Source of the DNA: Natrialba hulunbeirensis JCM 10989 | GTDB taxonomy: Archaea; Halobacteriota; Halobacteria; Halobacteriales; Natrialbaceae | Length of the DNA stretch: 46,393 bases | Assembly: GCF_000337575.1 (NCBI RefSeq) | Contig: NZ_AOIM01000043.1 | Coordinates: 79,942-126,334, forward strand | Direction of reading: 5' to 3' | Shown here: in pieces, positions 18,411-26,568 of the stretch | Layout of the letters: the number at the start of each line of letters is the position of its first letter | How positions within the stretch are numbered: the first letter of the stretch is position 1 | Notes under the pieces: generated by a model | Seen by the model: only the letters and a program-made list of their open reading frames with translations | What the model was told of the DNA's origin: nothing | The model's database searches: none | Translations under genes and position numbers: made by a program

Positions 18411-18955
18411 CACACCACCATCGCGTTTGTAACGCTGTCTGGCTAGGGGGGTTCTGTTCTGCAACACACCTGTGTCGCGAGTGAAAAATCCGCCGGGATA
18501 CCGGTCATATTCACCGAAATATGGAGATCAGCTAACCCCCCCCCCACCCTCTCGGCGTTACATCCGCGACGGGGGTGTGTGCCCCAAATGGGTCATCGTT
18601 CGTCCGGTGCGTCAGACATCGGTGCTAGTTTTGTCGCTCAGTGAGCGTGGATTCTACACTGATTTTCGTTCACACGCTGCTTTCGGAAACGGATTCAAAA
18701 CGGGGATCTTCGCCCTTCGATTAGACCGCCGTGTTGCGAATTTACATACGCGACGGGGGTGTCGGTGTCGAGGCCACAGTGACCGCTCATTGATGTCTTT
18801 CTCACAGCTGTTAGAAGCGCGAGGGCGGCGGTTTCTGTCCCAGTGGTTGGATCGGCGTTTTATAGCGGGTACAGTCTCGAACACATGTTATTTACATCCG
18901 CGATCGATCTCCATACCTTTATTTCAGTCCAGTTGGAAGACACCCGGTACTGCAA
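18411..18955. other. Replication origin with ORB-like repeats
   Basis: A 22-nt motif beginning TTACATCCGCGACGGGGGTG occurs at 18558-18579 and, with one internal change and a different last base, at 18742-18763 in the same orientation. An inverted copy lies at 18411-18432, whose complement begins TTACAAACGCGATGGTGGTG. A decayed copy, TTACATCCGCGAT, lies at 18892. The G-run after the core matches the pattern of haloarchaeal origin recognition boxes. A run of ten C lies at 18536-18545. The motifs lie directly before an orc1/cdc6 gene, the standard arrangement for archaeal origins. AT-rich stretches occur at 18241-18285 and about 18505-18535. The boundaries given are those of the motifs and the gene start. 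Confidence 0.85.
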
Positions 18956-20493
18956 TGTCCGCCAACGACGATCGCGACCCACTCTTTCGGTACGACGATC
19001 CGGTCTTTGCCGACGAGCGATTGCTCGAAATCACGCATCTGCCCGGCCCGGACCGCATTGTCGGCCGGGATGAACAGATGCAACGGGTAGCGGACGCCCT
19101 GAATCCGGCCATCTTCGGGAGCGAACCCAACCACCTGTTCATCTTCGGCAAGACCGGAACCGGCAAGTCGCTCATCTCGCGCTCGGTAACCAAGCGCGTG
19201 ATCAGCGAAGCACGCCGGGACGACGTGACGGTAAAGTACGCCTTCATCGACTGCGGCGAACAGAACACCGAAGCCTCGATCATCAAGACGATCGCCCAGC
19301 TCGTCAACGACTCGAGTGAAAGCGGGATCACGATTCCCGATCGCGGCCTCGGTACCGGCGACTACTACAAGCGCCTCTGGCAGGCCGTCGACCGCTGTAC
19401 CGACGTGACGATCGTTATTCTGGACGAGATCGACATGCTCGAGGACGACGAAGTGCTCCGAAAACTTTCACGCGCGGGCGAGAACCGTCGCATTTCGGAC
19501 TCGAGTATCGGGATTATCGGCATCTCGAACAAGATCGACTTCCCGGATCACCTCTCCGAACGTGTTAAATCGAGTCTCTCGCGGGACGAACTCGTCTTCT
19601 CGCCGTACGACGCCAACCAACTCGTCGAAATCCTCGAGAAGCGCCGTGACGCGTTCCACGACGGCGTGCTCTCGGGCGACGTAATACCACTCACAGCGGC
19701 ACTCGCAGCGCAGGAACACGGTGACGCGCGAAAGGCAATCGACATCCTCCGGAACGCGGGCCGCATTGCGAAGAAGCAGAACGCGACGCGCGTGACGGCG
19801 GATCACGTCCGCGACGCCAAGGAGAAGACTGAGGCCGACCGGTTCAACGAACTCATCGAGGGCTCGCCACAGCAGGCCAAAGCGATTCTGTACTCGCTGA
19901 CGCTGCTCACCGAGAACAGTTCGGAGAAGGAGTTCCCGACGAAGATCATTTACAACCAGTACAAGGAGGTCGCGAACCGCCTCGACTTCGACGTGCTCTC
20001 AGAGCGCCGGGTGCAGGAGATCCTCCAGGAGCAGAACTTCCTCAACGTCATCCAGTCCGAACGTGAGGGACGGGGGCGCGGGCGTGGGGCGCACGCGAAA
20101 CACCGCCTCCTCGAGAACCCCTCGATAGTCAAGAAGGTACTGTTGCGCGATTCACGACTCGCGCCACTCGAGGAGGGCGCCAATGACACGAGTGGATCGT
20201 CGTCGACCGGGAGTCGGTCACGACGGAGCGATACGTCCGATGGTCGTAGCGAACGCGGGGATTCGAGTTCGGATTCGAGTCCAGACCGGTCCGACCGCAA
20301 TCACTCTTCGTCCGGTCGCGAGAACGGCTCTGATCGTGCTGGTTCTGGGTCGGCAGACGAAGACGACGCGACCGACGAAACCAACCAGTCCGACAGCGAC
20401 GATGCTTCAGCCGGTACAGGCGAGAACGGAGACGCCTCGGTTGGCGACGAGGGGTCGGGTGACGAACAGTCGAGTGTCGGTCACTGGTCCTGA
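18955..20493 (+). CDS. orc1/cdc6: Orc1/Cdc6 replication initiator
   Basis: This is a 512-residue AAA+ initiator. It binds the ORB motifs just upstream and loads the MCM helicase. Walker A is GKTGTGKS (about 63-70), Walker B VILDEIDML (about 152-160), and sensor 1 GIISNK-like GISNKIDFPDHLSERV (about 183). The winged-helix DNA-binding region is about 295-395, ending in GRGRGAHAKHRLLENP. Beyond it is an unusual tail of about 105 residues (about 405-512) made mostly of Ser, Asp, Glu, Gly and Arg. The Met at 18955 was chosen; a longer in-frame reading runs back through the origin motifs and has no family resemblance. Confidence 0.93.
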   Translation: MSANDDRDPLFRYDDPVFADERLLEITHLPGPDRIVGRDEQMQRVADALNPAIFGSEPNHLFIFGKTGTGKSLISRSVTKRVISEARRDDVTVKYAFIDCGEQNTEASIIKTIAQLVNDSSESGITIPDRGLGTGDYYKRLWQAVDRCTDVTIVILDEIDMLEDDEVLRKLSRAGENRRISDSSIGIIGISNKIDFPDHLSERVKSSLSRDELVFSPYDANQLVEILEKRRDAFHDGVLSGDVIPLTAALAAQEHGDARKAIDILRNAGRIAKKQNATRVTADHVRDAKEKTEADRFNELIEGSPQQAKAILYSLTLLTENSSEKEFPTKIIYNQYKEVANRLDFDVLSERRVQEILQEQNFLNVIQSEREGRGRGRGAHAKHRLLENPSIVKKVLLRDSRLAPLEEGANDTSGSSSTGSRSRRSDTSDGRSERGDSSSDSSPDRSDRNHSSSGRENGSDRAGSGSADEDDATDETNQSDSDDASAGTGENGDASVGDEGSGDEQSSVGHWS

Positions 20494-20573
20494 CGCCGGT
20501 TTTAGGCGCGAGTGGGGGTCTGGTGGTTCTCTTCCGCTCTGATGGTGTATTCAAAACGAAACCAAGGCGGATT

Positions 20574-20595
20574 CCCCGCCCCACCGTGGGCGGGG
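20574..20595 (+). other. Left-end hairpin of the tnpB element
   Basis: An 8-bp perfect GC-rich stem with a 6-nt loop, CACCGT. It is followed by TTGAAGC. In the IS200/IS605 group such subterminal hairpins are the sites recognised by the TnpA transposase. Confidence 0.7.
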
Positions 20596-20660
20596 TTGAA
20601 GCCGACACTCGCCGCCACATACCACATTATATTAAGTACCTCTATTATCTATTGAAACCC

Positions 20661-21878
20661 GTGGCAGACGACTACTTGAGACGTACCGCAATCACCCGCC
20701 CTATCCTCACCGACGAGCAACAGGACTTGCTCGAGGCCACCATCACTGAGTGGAAAACTGCCTGTAACATCAGTAGCCGCATCGGATGGGACGTTGGTGA
20801 GACGCGGAAAACCTACCTCCAAGACCTCGCCTACGACACGGTGTTGGAGGAAACACGTCTCGGGAGCCAGCACGCAATCCTCGCCACCCATCAGGCTGCA
20901 GTCGCACTCGATGGTGTCGAAGCAATCGAAGATCTTGACGAACACTACAAAACGTCTCGGCCGGAGTTTACCAGTAACACGGTGAAATACGACACCCGGA
21001 CGATGACGCTATTCGATGATGGGTCTGTATCGCTCTCCACCGTCGATGGGAGGATTCGGTGTAACCTGAACCTCCCCGACGAAGAAGACGGGTATCAACA
21101 CGAATACCTCACCGGTGACGAGTGGGAAGTAACGGAGTCTACGTTGTCAAAGCGTGATGGCGACTACGACCTCCACCTCGGGTTTCGCAAACCGAAGCCC
21201 GAGAAACAGGTCGAAATACAGGATGACGACGAGGACAGGACAGTTCTCGGCGTTGACCTCGGCATCGTTAACATCGCCACCACCAGCACAGCGTACTTTG
21301 CGTCGGGAAGGAAACTCAGGCACCGCCACCGGGAGTTCGAGCGGATCCGTGGAACCCTTCAGCAGACCGGGACACAATCTGCTCATCGGACGATTCAGCA
21401 GATGAGCGGGAGAGAATCACGGTATCTCCGTGACCAGCTTCATCAAGTCGCTAATCAGATTCTCGAAGAAGCACGCACACACGACTGCGAATACATCGCC
21501 TTCGAGAACCTGAAGCACATCCGAGAGCGTGCGCCACCTGTCAAGGAGTTCCACCAGTGGGCACACCGGCAACTCGTTGATCTTGTGGAGTACAAGGCTG
21601 AAGCCCACGGGATTAGTGTCGAGTTTGTAAGTCCGAAGAACACGAGTCGGCGGTGTCCCGACTGTGGGCATACGAGCGACGGGAATCGGTTGCAACAGGC
21701 GGAGTTTGAGTGTGAGTCCTGCGGTGCAACACAGAATGCGGATTACGTGGGTGCAAAGAATATTGGGTGGCGGTTTGTCCGTCGGGGCCTACAGTCGTCT
21801 CGGCGGACGGGCGACAGTCAACTCGCCCTGAAGTCAGGAACGGTGACGCCGAACCGGGGATTTGTCCCGTCCGACTAA
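20661..21878 (+). CDS. tnpB: TnpB RNA-guided nuclease, IS200/IS605 family
   Basis: This is a 405-residue protein from a GTG start. The split RuvC nuclease is intact by sight: Asp in GVDLGIVNIAT (about 199), Glu in IAFENLKHI (about 284) and the last Asp in NADYVGAKNIGWR (about 362). Between them is a zinc ribbon, CPDCGH...CESCG (about 334-356). The N-terminal part has the helix-rich recognition region (EWKTACNISSRIGWD). TnpB proteins cut DNA next to a target motif using a guide RNA from the element's right end. A TATA-like TATATTAA lies about 20629-20637, about 25-30 nt before the GTG. A start at 20523 is open but lies before the left hairpin and is not used. Confidence 0.93.
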   Translation: MADDYLRRTAITRPILTDEQQDLLEATITEWKTACNISSRIGWDVGETRKTYLQDLAYDTVLEETRLGSQHAILATHQAAVALDGVEAIEDLDEHYKTSRPEFTSNTVKYDTRTMTLFDDGSVSLSTVDGRIRCNLNLPDEEDGYQHEYLTGDEWEVTESTLSKRDGDYDLHLGFRKPKPEKQVEIQDDDEDRTVLGVDLGIVNIATTSTAYFASGRKLRHRHREFERIRGTLQQTGTQSAHRTIQQMSGRESRYLRDQLHQVANQILEEARTHDCEYIAFENLKHIRERAPPVKEFHQWAHRQLVDLVEYKAEAHGISVEFVSPKNTSRRCPDCGHTSDGNRLQQAEFECESCGATQNADYVGAKNIGWRFVRRGLQSSRRTGDSQLALKSGTVTPNRGFVPSD

Positions 21879-21955
21879 CTACGGTCGGCAGAGGCCGAGT
21901 TCACTGACAAGCCCCGCGCCACCGTGCGCGGGGCAGTTGACTCCGCCTTGTGTTC
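21800..21955 (+). ncRNA. Predicted omega/reRNA guide from the tnpB 3' end
   Basis: The 3' end of tnpB runs into the right-end hairpin (21912-21935). In this family the guide RNA overlaps the end of tnpB, ends at the element border, and uses the flanking DNA as guide. Sense-overlapping transcripts at this place are known for IS1341-type tnpB in Halobacterium. The 5' limit is not visible in sequence; the guide would begin near 21950-21960 and read into the flank before 22134. Confidence 0.45.
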
Positions 21956-22133
21956 ATGCCTGTGTTCTCCTCTGGTAGTGCTGTCTCGCGCTCTCGTTGC
22001 CGCTGGTCGCAGAGACCATCCCGCGTTACCGTCCGGCCGAGAGCAGTCGTCGTAGCCGGGTATGGCTGCTTCAGATCACTGCGTCACTCACCGCAACCGC
22101 GTCGATTTTCAGTCTCCGCTCCTCACTCCGGGT

Positions 22134-23417
22134 ATGAACAGTGTCGACGCGGCCGGGCTCGAAATCGGCGACGAGCACCCACCGCGGATCATGGGCGTGT
22201 TGAACGTCAGCGAGGAATCCCCCTACGATCCGAGCGTCTACGACGACCCCGGCGAGGCCGCCCAGTACGTCGACGAGGAACTGATCGGCGAGGGCGCGGA
22301 CATCGTCGACATCGGGCTCGAGTCCGCGAACAAACGCTTCGACGTGCTCTCGGCCGAGGAGGAACTCGAGCGCCTCCACGTCGCACTCGAGACCATCGAG
22401 AGCGTCTCGGGCGACGCCGTCTTTTCGATCGAAACGCGCTACCACGAGGTCGCCGAGGCGGCGCTCTCACAGGGCTTCGACATGGTCAACGACATCGCGG
22501 GGTTTGCCGACCCAGAGATGCCGACCGTCTGTGCGGAGTACGACGTCGCCGTCGCGAAGATGGGGAGTCCGCCGGATCTCGAGCGTCCCGGCGCGGTCGA
22601 GGAAACCGACTGGTCGGCCCGAAAATCGCCCGAGTGGGCCGCGGAGGCTGACTACGTTGAGCAGGTCTACGAAGCACTCAAACAGAATGGCCTCACCGAG
22701 AAGACGATCATCGACCCCGCCTTCGGCGGCTGGAGTGAGGCACAGACACTCGAGGACGACCAGGAGACGTTCCGCCGGCTTCGGGAGTTCCGTGCACTTG
22801 GTCAGCCGATGCTGGTCTCGATCAACCGGAAGAACTTCCTCGGTGCGATTGCGGATCGCGAGACCGAAGATCGACTTCCCGTCAGCCTCGCAGCGACCTC
22901 GATGGCGGTCGAACGCGGTGCACACATTATCCGGACCCACGACGTGGCCGAAACGCGTGATGCAGCGCTCATCGGGTCGGCGTTTTCGGAGCGTGCGAGC
23001 GTCTCTGCCGGCTCGGTCACTGCCTCACGCCTCGACACCAACACATCACGGACGTTCGAACGCCAGCTCCGAGAGCGCGGCGTCGACCCCGACATCGTGG
23101 ACGCGGTACAGCCACAGGTACTCGAGTTCACCGGCCTCTCAGAGGCCCAATTTGACGAGCTTACGTCGGCAGTGACGGCAGTTCGTGAGGCACCTACTCC
23201 CACTGGTCGGCGTGGTGACAGTGGGGGTGGTAATAGCACCGACGGCGGCGGTGTCGGAAGCGGTGCTGAAGGGAACATTTCGATTCATCGAACGGTCGAG
23301 GGGGAGACGCTGTTGATCGGCTCTCGCCGTGTAATTACTGCCGTTTCAGCACGTTTGGAGGCGTTAGACGGCGATATTTCAACGGTTGGTGGCGAACTCG
23401 ACAACGTACTGCAGTAA
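22134..23417 (+). CDS. Dihydropteroate synthase-like protein (divergent)
   Basis: This is a 427-residue TIM-barrel protein of the DHPS/FolP superfamily: MGVLNVSEES (about 21-30), IVDIGLESANKRFD (about 57-70), MVNDIAGF (about 117), TIIDPAFGGWSE (about 193), SINRKNFLG (about 225) and HIIRTHDVAETRDA (about 263). The framework is clear. However, the family's DSFSDGG loop, the GGESTRPG motif and the SRKxF motif are all altered (SPYDPS, GLESANKRF, NRKNF). About 100 extra C-terminal residues include a Gly/Ser-rich linker. It is followed by mptE, so a role in pterin or folate synthesis is likely, but classical DHPS activity is not assured. Start at 22134 is the Met nearest to the conserved core. Confidence 0.82.
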   Translation: MNSVDAAGLEIGDEHPPRIMGVLNVSEESPYDPSVYDDPGEAAQYVDEELIGEGADIVDIGLESANKRFDVLSAEEELERLHVALETIESVSGDAVFSIETRYHEVAEAALSQGFDMVNDIAGFADPEMPTVCAEYDVAVAKMGSPPDLERPGAVEETDWSARKSPEWAAEADYVEQVYEALKQNGLTEKTIIDPAFGGWSEAQTLEDDQETFRRLREFRALGQPMLVSINRKNFLGAIADRETEDRLPVSLAATSMAVERGAHIIRTHDVAETRDAALIGSAFSERASVSAGSVTASRLDTNTSRTFERQLRERGVDPDIVDAVQPQVLEFTGLSEAQFDELTSAVTAVREAPTPTGRRGDSGGGNSTDGGGVGSGAEGNISIHRTVEGETLLIGSRRVITAVSARLEALDGDISTVGGELDNVLQ

Positions 23418-23679
23418 GAGAAAGCTTATACCGAAGGCTTCGAAATGAGAGAGTGGACGCCGGGCGGCCTCCCGGGTAGGGGTACTTTGGAGGCGACTCC
23501 CCGGCCCACAACTCGAATTATTGGGTCACTACGTTGCACAGTGGTGACGCTGTGGTGTACTGGTGCGGGGTCAGTACGGACTGCTACTCCTGACTGGCTA
23601 CGACAGACCGCTCACTTCTCACCACCCCACACCGCCACAACCGAACAGCACAAACCATCGGCCCACCACTCACCGACAC
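23418..23679. promoter_or_regulatory. Leader with promoter before mptE
   Basis: A strong TATA-like GCTTATA (23424-23430) is 24-27 nt before 23453. There is no clear TATA at the right distance for a leaderless mptE (ATG 23680), so mptE may have a leader of about 227 nt, unusual in haloarchaea. Three hairpins lie in this leader; the first is listed separately. The others are GTCAC (23525-23529) with GTGAC (23544-23548), and GTACTG (23557-23562) with CAGTAC (23572-23577). Confidence 0.5.
23453..23510 (+). ncRNA. Strongly structured small RNA or leader element
   Basis: GTGG (23453-23456) plus GCCGGG (23459-23464) pairs with the contiguous CCCGGC (23500-23505) plus CCAC (23506-23509): ten pairs, nine of them G-C, interrupted only by a 2-nt bulge. 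Inside is GGAG-GCGA-CTCC (23489-23500), a stem closed by a GNRA tetraloop, whose last C competes with the outer stem. The outer stem begins at the start site predicted from the TATA element at 23424-23430. ACA follows at 23508-23510, but an H/ACA guide is unlikely because the outer stem leaves no obvious guide pocket. Family unknown. Confidence 0.45.
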
Positions 23680-24402
23680 ATGGAGTTCGAGACCTGGGAC
23701 CCCATCTACGAGGCCATCTGCCGAGATTTCGGCTACCCTCGCGCCGGTGATGAGGAGGCTCGCGATGTACTCGCTTCGCTGACCACACCGTTCGACCTCG
23801 CACGGCTCTCCGCGATCGACGGCGCGACCGTCGCCATCGCCGGTGCCGGCCCCTCACTCGAGACGGACGGGGCACTCGAGTCCGCCCGTGATGCGGATGT
23901 CGTCATCGCGGCGTCGACGGCGGCCGACGTGCTCGCTGCACACGAGATTCCGGTCGACTGTATGGTGACTGATCTGGACAAGAATCCGGAGACAGTGCAG
24001 CGACTCACGGCGATCGACGTCCCGGTGGCAGTTCACGCTCATGGCGACAATGTGCCCGAGATTCGGCGCGTCGTTCCCGACTGCGAGGACGAGTACGTCC
24101 TCCCAACGACGCAGGCCTCTCCGAGCGGACCGGTTCAAAACTTCGGTGGCTTTACTGACGGTGATCGGGCCGCGTTTCTCGCGGATCACCTCGGCGCTGC
24201 TCACCTCGTCTTCGTTGGGTGGGACTTCGACGACGAGTCAGTGGATGCGGTGAAGGCGGACAAACTCGCGTGGGCCGAGCGATTGCTGTACTGGCTCGAA
24301 CAGCGCCGCGATGAGCGATTTGCAGTGCTTGACGGTCGGCGGTCAGAGATCGAAACGGGGATCGAAACGGGTGTACTCGGTGGCGAACTCGAGTTGGAGT
24401 GA
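23680..24402 (+). CDS. mptE: 6-hydroxymethyl-7,8-dihydropterin pyrophosphokinase (MptE-like)
   Basis: This is a 240-residue protein of the MptE (DUF115) family, the archaeal counterpart of FolK, which transfers pyrophosphate from ATP to 6-hydroxymethyldihydropterin. The nucleotide-binding region is VAIAGAGPSLE (about 49-59). The acidic VDCMVTDLDKNPETV (about 88-102) is the family signature. HAHGDNVPE and GGFTDGDRA (near 120 and 155) and GWDFDDESVD (about 180) complete the core. It follows the DHPS-like gene, which fits the pterin pathway. The start at 23680 (MEFETWDPIYEAICRDFGYP) is the conserved one; the longer upstream reading crosses the structured leader. Confidence 0.88.
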   Translation: MEFETWDPIYEAICRDFGYPRAGDEEARDVLASLTTPFDLARLSAIDGATVAIAGAGPSLETDGALESARDADVVIAASTAADVLAAHEIPVDCMVTDLDKNPETVQRLTAIDVPVAVHAHGDNVPEIRRVVPDCEDEYVLPTTQASPSGPVQNFGGFTDGDRAAFLADHLGAAHLVFVGWDFDDESVDAVKADKLAWAERLLYWLEQRRDERFAVLDGRRSEIETGIETGVLGGELELE

Positions 24403-24539
24403 CTGAACCGGGATGACTCTCTTGGGCGTCAGATTCTGTCTCCGGCGGTGAACACGTTTCCATCCCTTGGCTCCCGGAAAATGAATCTACTGGCGGTGCT
24501 GAACGTCACAGTTGACAGAGAATTCGGCCGGGTCGCTGT

Positions 24540-24743
24540 TCACTCGATCCGATACGTCACGACGTCCGTACAGCCACAGGTTGGACACTCGGTGTCTGGC
24601 GACTCGGTCGTACGACCACACCGACGACACTCTTCGATCGTTGTGGGTCCATCAGACCGCAGGAGAACGGATTTGACCGCCGCCCGCACTGATGTGCCTG
24701 CACTCGACCCCGCGTTTGATCCCCGTTGGTGCTGTCTCGGCAT
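24540..24743 (-). CDS. Small zinc-ribbon protein
   Basis: This is a 67-residue protein. The N-terminal half is Gly, Ser and Arg-rich; the C-terminal half has CRRCG and CPTCGC, spaced like a rubredoxin-type zinc ribbon, ending DVVTYRIE. Such small zinc ribbon proteins are frequent in haloarchaea; the function is unknown. The start at 24743 is supported by a TATA-like element about 25 nt before it (TATGATATACC, minus, about 24760-24770). Further in-frame sequence upstream is Arg-rich and not conserved in style, so I exclude it. It lies between mptE and cetZ. Confidence 0.6.
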   Translation of the reverse strand: MPRQHQRGSNAGSSAGTSVRAAVKSVLLRSDGPTTIEECRRCGRTTESPDTECPTCGCTDVVTYRIE

Positions 24744-25069
24744 ATCTCGTAGGTCAGGTATATCATAGTTCGTTATTGTCTGACTAGGCTGACTGACACG
24801 GATAGAAACCAGTCGTCGACCTCGAAGACCGATGTGGCGACGACTTCGGGCGCGTTTGCTGACACGCTGTCCCACAAAACCACGACAGGTAGTAATCGCG
24901 TATGGTCCGCATACCGCCGCCGAACGCGGGTCAAACAGTCGTTTCACTGCTGTCCGGTACGTCCGTACGGCTCACCGCAGGAACCGTGATCGGGTGGAAG
25001 GAATCAGAGTCGCGAAGCGAAATCGGACGCGAAGCAACGAGGACTCGTCACCGCATGGTCGGTATCGGA
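24744..25069. other. Gap between the zinc ribbon gene and cetZ
   Basis: About 325 nt. It holds the promoter of the zinc ribbon gene near 24760-24770. I see no gene, RNA or repeat in the remainder. Open frames here are Arg-rich. Confidence 0.5.
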
Positions 25070-26242
25070 TCAGAACAGCGCATCGAGTTCGCCGCCGGTG
25101 TCGACCAGTGAGGCGAAGTCGTCCTGTGCCCGTGCGCGGACGTTCTCAGTGGTTTCCTGGGCCTCGATGGCGACCTGCTGGAGCTGGTCGATTCGCGGTA
25201 CGTCGGTGACGCCCGAGAGGAGGACGATCGCGCCGACCTCGTCCTCGCCGGGCAGTGGGTAGTCGCCGCCGCGAATTTCCATGCTTCCAGTTTCGTCCTC
25301 GAGCCACTGGCGGCCGCGTTCGACCCCCTTGCGGTTCAGGTGTTCTGGCGGCCCGGTCGCGACAACGAGGCCGCGATCGGCGCTTGCGGCATCCGCTGGC
25401 AGCGTGAGTCGACCGAGGGTAGCCTTCCGAACGAGACTCGTCATCCGGTTCGTCGCAGTCCCTTCGTCGAATTCGGTTTCCGACCGGAACGACGAGAGGA
25501 GGCCGTCAGATTCGGGTTCGACGACTTCGCTGGCGTAGCCAATGGTCGAGATACCGTTTCCGTTCCCGTTGCCGAGCGTGTTGATGATCTCCGAGGAGTC
25601 GACGACGCTCTCGGCAACATGATCGCCGTGACCGACTTCGCCGGCCGCAAAGAGCAGCCCGAAGCGCTCGACGATTTCCCGGTTGATCCGGTCGTAGCCG
25701 CTGCCGACCGATTCGCCGGCGCTGCGCCAGGCATCGTTGTCGAAGACGAGCAGGTTGTCGACTTCGTGGACGAAGGTCTTGAACGACCGCGCGGCGTTGA
25801 GGGTGTAGATGCCGCCCTCGTCGGTGCCGGGGAGGATGCCGAGACCGTAGACGGGTTCGGTGTAGATGCGCTTCAGGTGTTGTGCGAGTACGGGTGCACC
25901 TCCCGAACCGGTGCCACCGCCCATGCCGGAGACGATCAGGAACGCGTCGATCTCGTGGACCTGAATGCGATCGATCGCACCCTGTATCTCGTCGATATCT
26001 GCCTCGGTGACCTCCGCACCGAGTTCGTTATCCGCCCCAACGCCGTGACCTTTCACGCGCGCCTGGCCGATCAAAACGCGATTCTTCTGTGGAACGCGAT
26101 CGAGTCCCTGCAGATCCGTCGTCGCGGAGTTAACCGCGATTGCCGCCTCGACGAAGCTGTTGTCGATGGCGCTATCGTACGCCAGGAACTCGTCGACGAT
26201 CTTTCCGCCTGCTTGCCCAAAGCCGATGAGTGCGAGCTTCAT
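25070..26242 (-). CDS. cetZ: CetZ tubulin-like cell-shape protein
   Basis: This is a 390-residue protein of the archaeal CetZ branch of the tubulin/FtsZ superfamily. The N-terminus MKLALIGFGQAGGKIVDEFL is the GTP-binding start of the family. The tubulin signature is GMGGGTGSGG (about 101-110). ILPGTDEGGIYTLNAARSF (about 137-155) and SVGSGYDRINREI carry GTP-contacting residues. CetZ controls cell shape and swimming in Haloferax, not division. Start at 26242 was chosen because the family begins at MKLA; a longer reading exists. An unusually repetitive NGNGNG sits near residue 215-220. Nearby genes give no functional link. Confidence 0.94.
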   Translation of the reverse strand: MKLALIGFGQAGGKIVDEFLAYDSAIDNSFVEAAIAVNSATTDLQGLDRVPQKNRVLIGQARVKGHGVGADNELGAEVTEADIDEIQGAIDRIQVHEIDAFLIVSGMGGGTGSGGAPVLAQHLKRIYTEPVYGLGILPGTDEGGIYTLNAARSFKTFVHEVDNLLVFDNDAWRSAGESVGSGYDRINREIVERFGLLFAAGEVGHGDHVAESVVDSSEIINTLGNGNGNGISTIGYASEVVEPESDGLLSSFRSETEFDEGTATNRMTSLVRKATLGRLTLPADAASADRGLVVATGPPEHLNRKGVERGRQWLEDETGSMEIRGGDYPLPGEDEVGAIVLLSGVTDVPRIDQLQQVAIEAQETTENVRARAQDDFASLVDTGGELDALF

Positions 26243-26568
26243 GGTTGTCTCTCGTGGCCGTCCGCTGGTCGTAGAGCCCACCGCGATCGGCCCCACGAAT
26301 GCGAACGGGTGCCACAGAACGACAGTGGCCAGAGTCAGCTATTGTTATGGCCGCCATACGAATGGAGAAAAGAGAGTCGGTAATCGAATACACTCACAGA
26401 CTCGTGATAGTCGCCGATTAACGACCGTTTGATCCGGGTATATTCACGACAACTCGAGTTGGGTATCTGCGATGGCCGTCGATTCGGCGAGTAGTCGGTA
26501 CCCACGTGACACAGAACTGTCGTTGTGAAGGGAAGTCCTATACATCGTGGTTGCGTATCGGTCGTGAT
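26243..26568. promoter_or_regulatory. Divergent intergenic region, cetZ / peptide-binding protein
   Basis: A gap of 326 nt between two divergent genes. CTATACATC (about 26539-26547) lies about 25-30 nt before the ATG at 26569 and is a good TATA candidate. AT-rich pieces near 26340-26350 and 26437-26445 could serve cetZ. No gene is visible. Confidence 0.45.

Larger units (their letters stand above)
20550..21960 (+). mobile_element. IS200/IS605-type element carrying tnpB only
   Basis: A solitary tnpB gene is flanked by two GC-rich hairpins. Left: CCCCGCCC (20574-20581), loop CACCGT, GGGCGGGG (20588-20595). Right: GCCCCGCGC (21912-21920), the same loop CACCGT, GCGCGGGGC (21927-21935). The sequence AAGGCGGA occurs just outside the left hairpin (about 20564-20571) and, inverted, just outside the right one (about 21943-21950). 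No tnpA is present, so the element is IS1341-like and would need TnpA in trans to move. The exact ends are not determined; the coordinates are approximate. Confidence 0.8.

Noticed and set aside
18472..18954. N-terminal extension of Orc1/Cdc6 read through the origin
   Set aside because: It has no resemblance to the family and crosses the ORB-like motifs. The Met at 18955 gives a normal start.
23453..23510. H/ACA guide RNA, because ACA follows the stem
   Set aside because: The outer ten-pair stem leaves no clear pseudouridylation pocket or kink-turn. It remains listed only as an unclassified structured RNA.
25340..26383. A 347-codon frame on the plus strand over cetZ
   Set aside because: Shadow of the CetZ gene. 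It has no start context and its text is Arg/Asp/Val biased without motifs.
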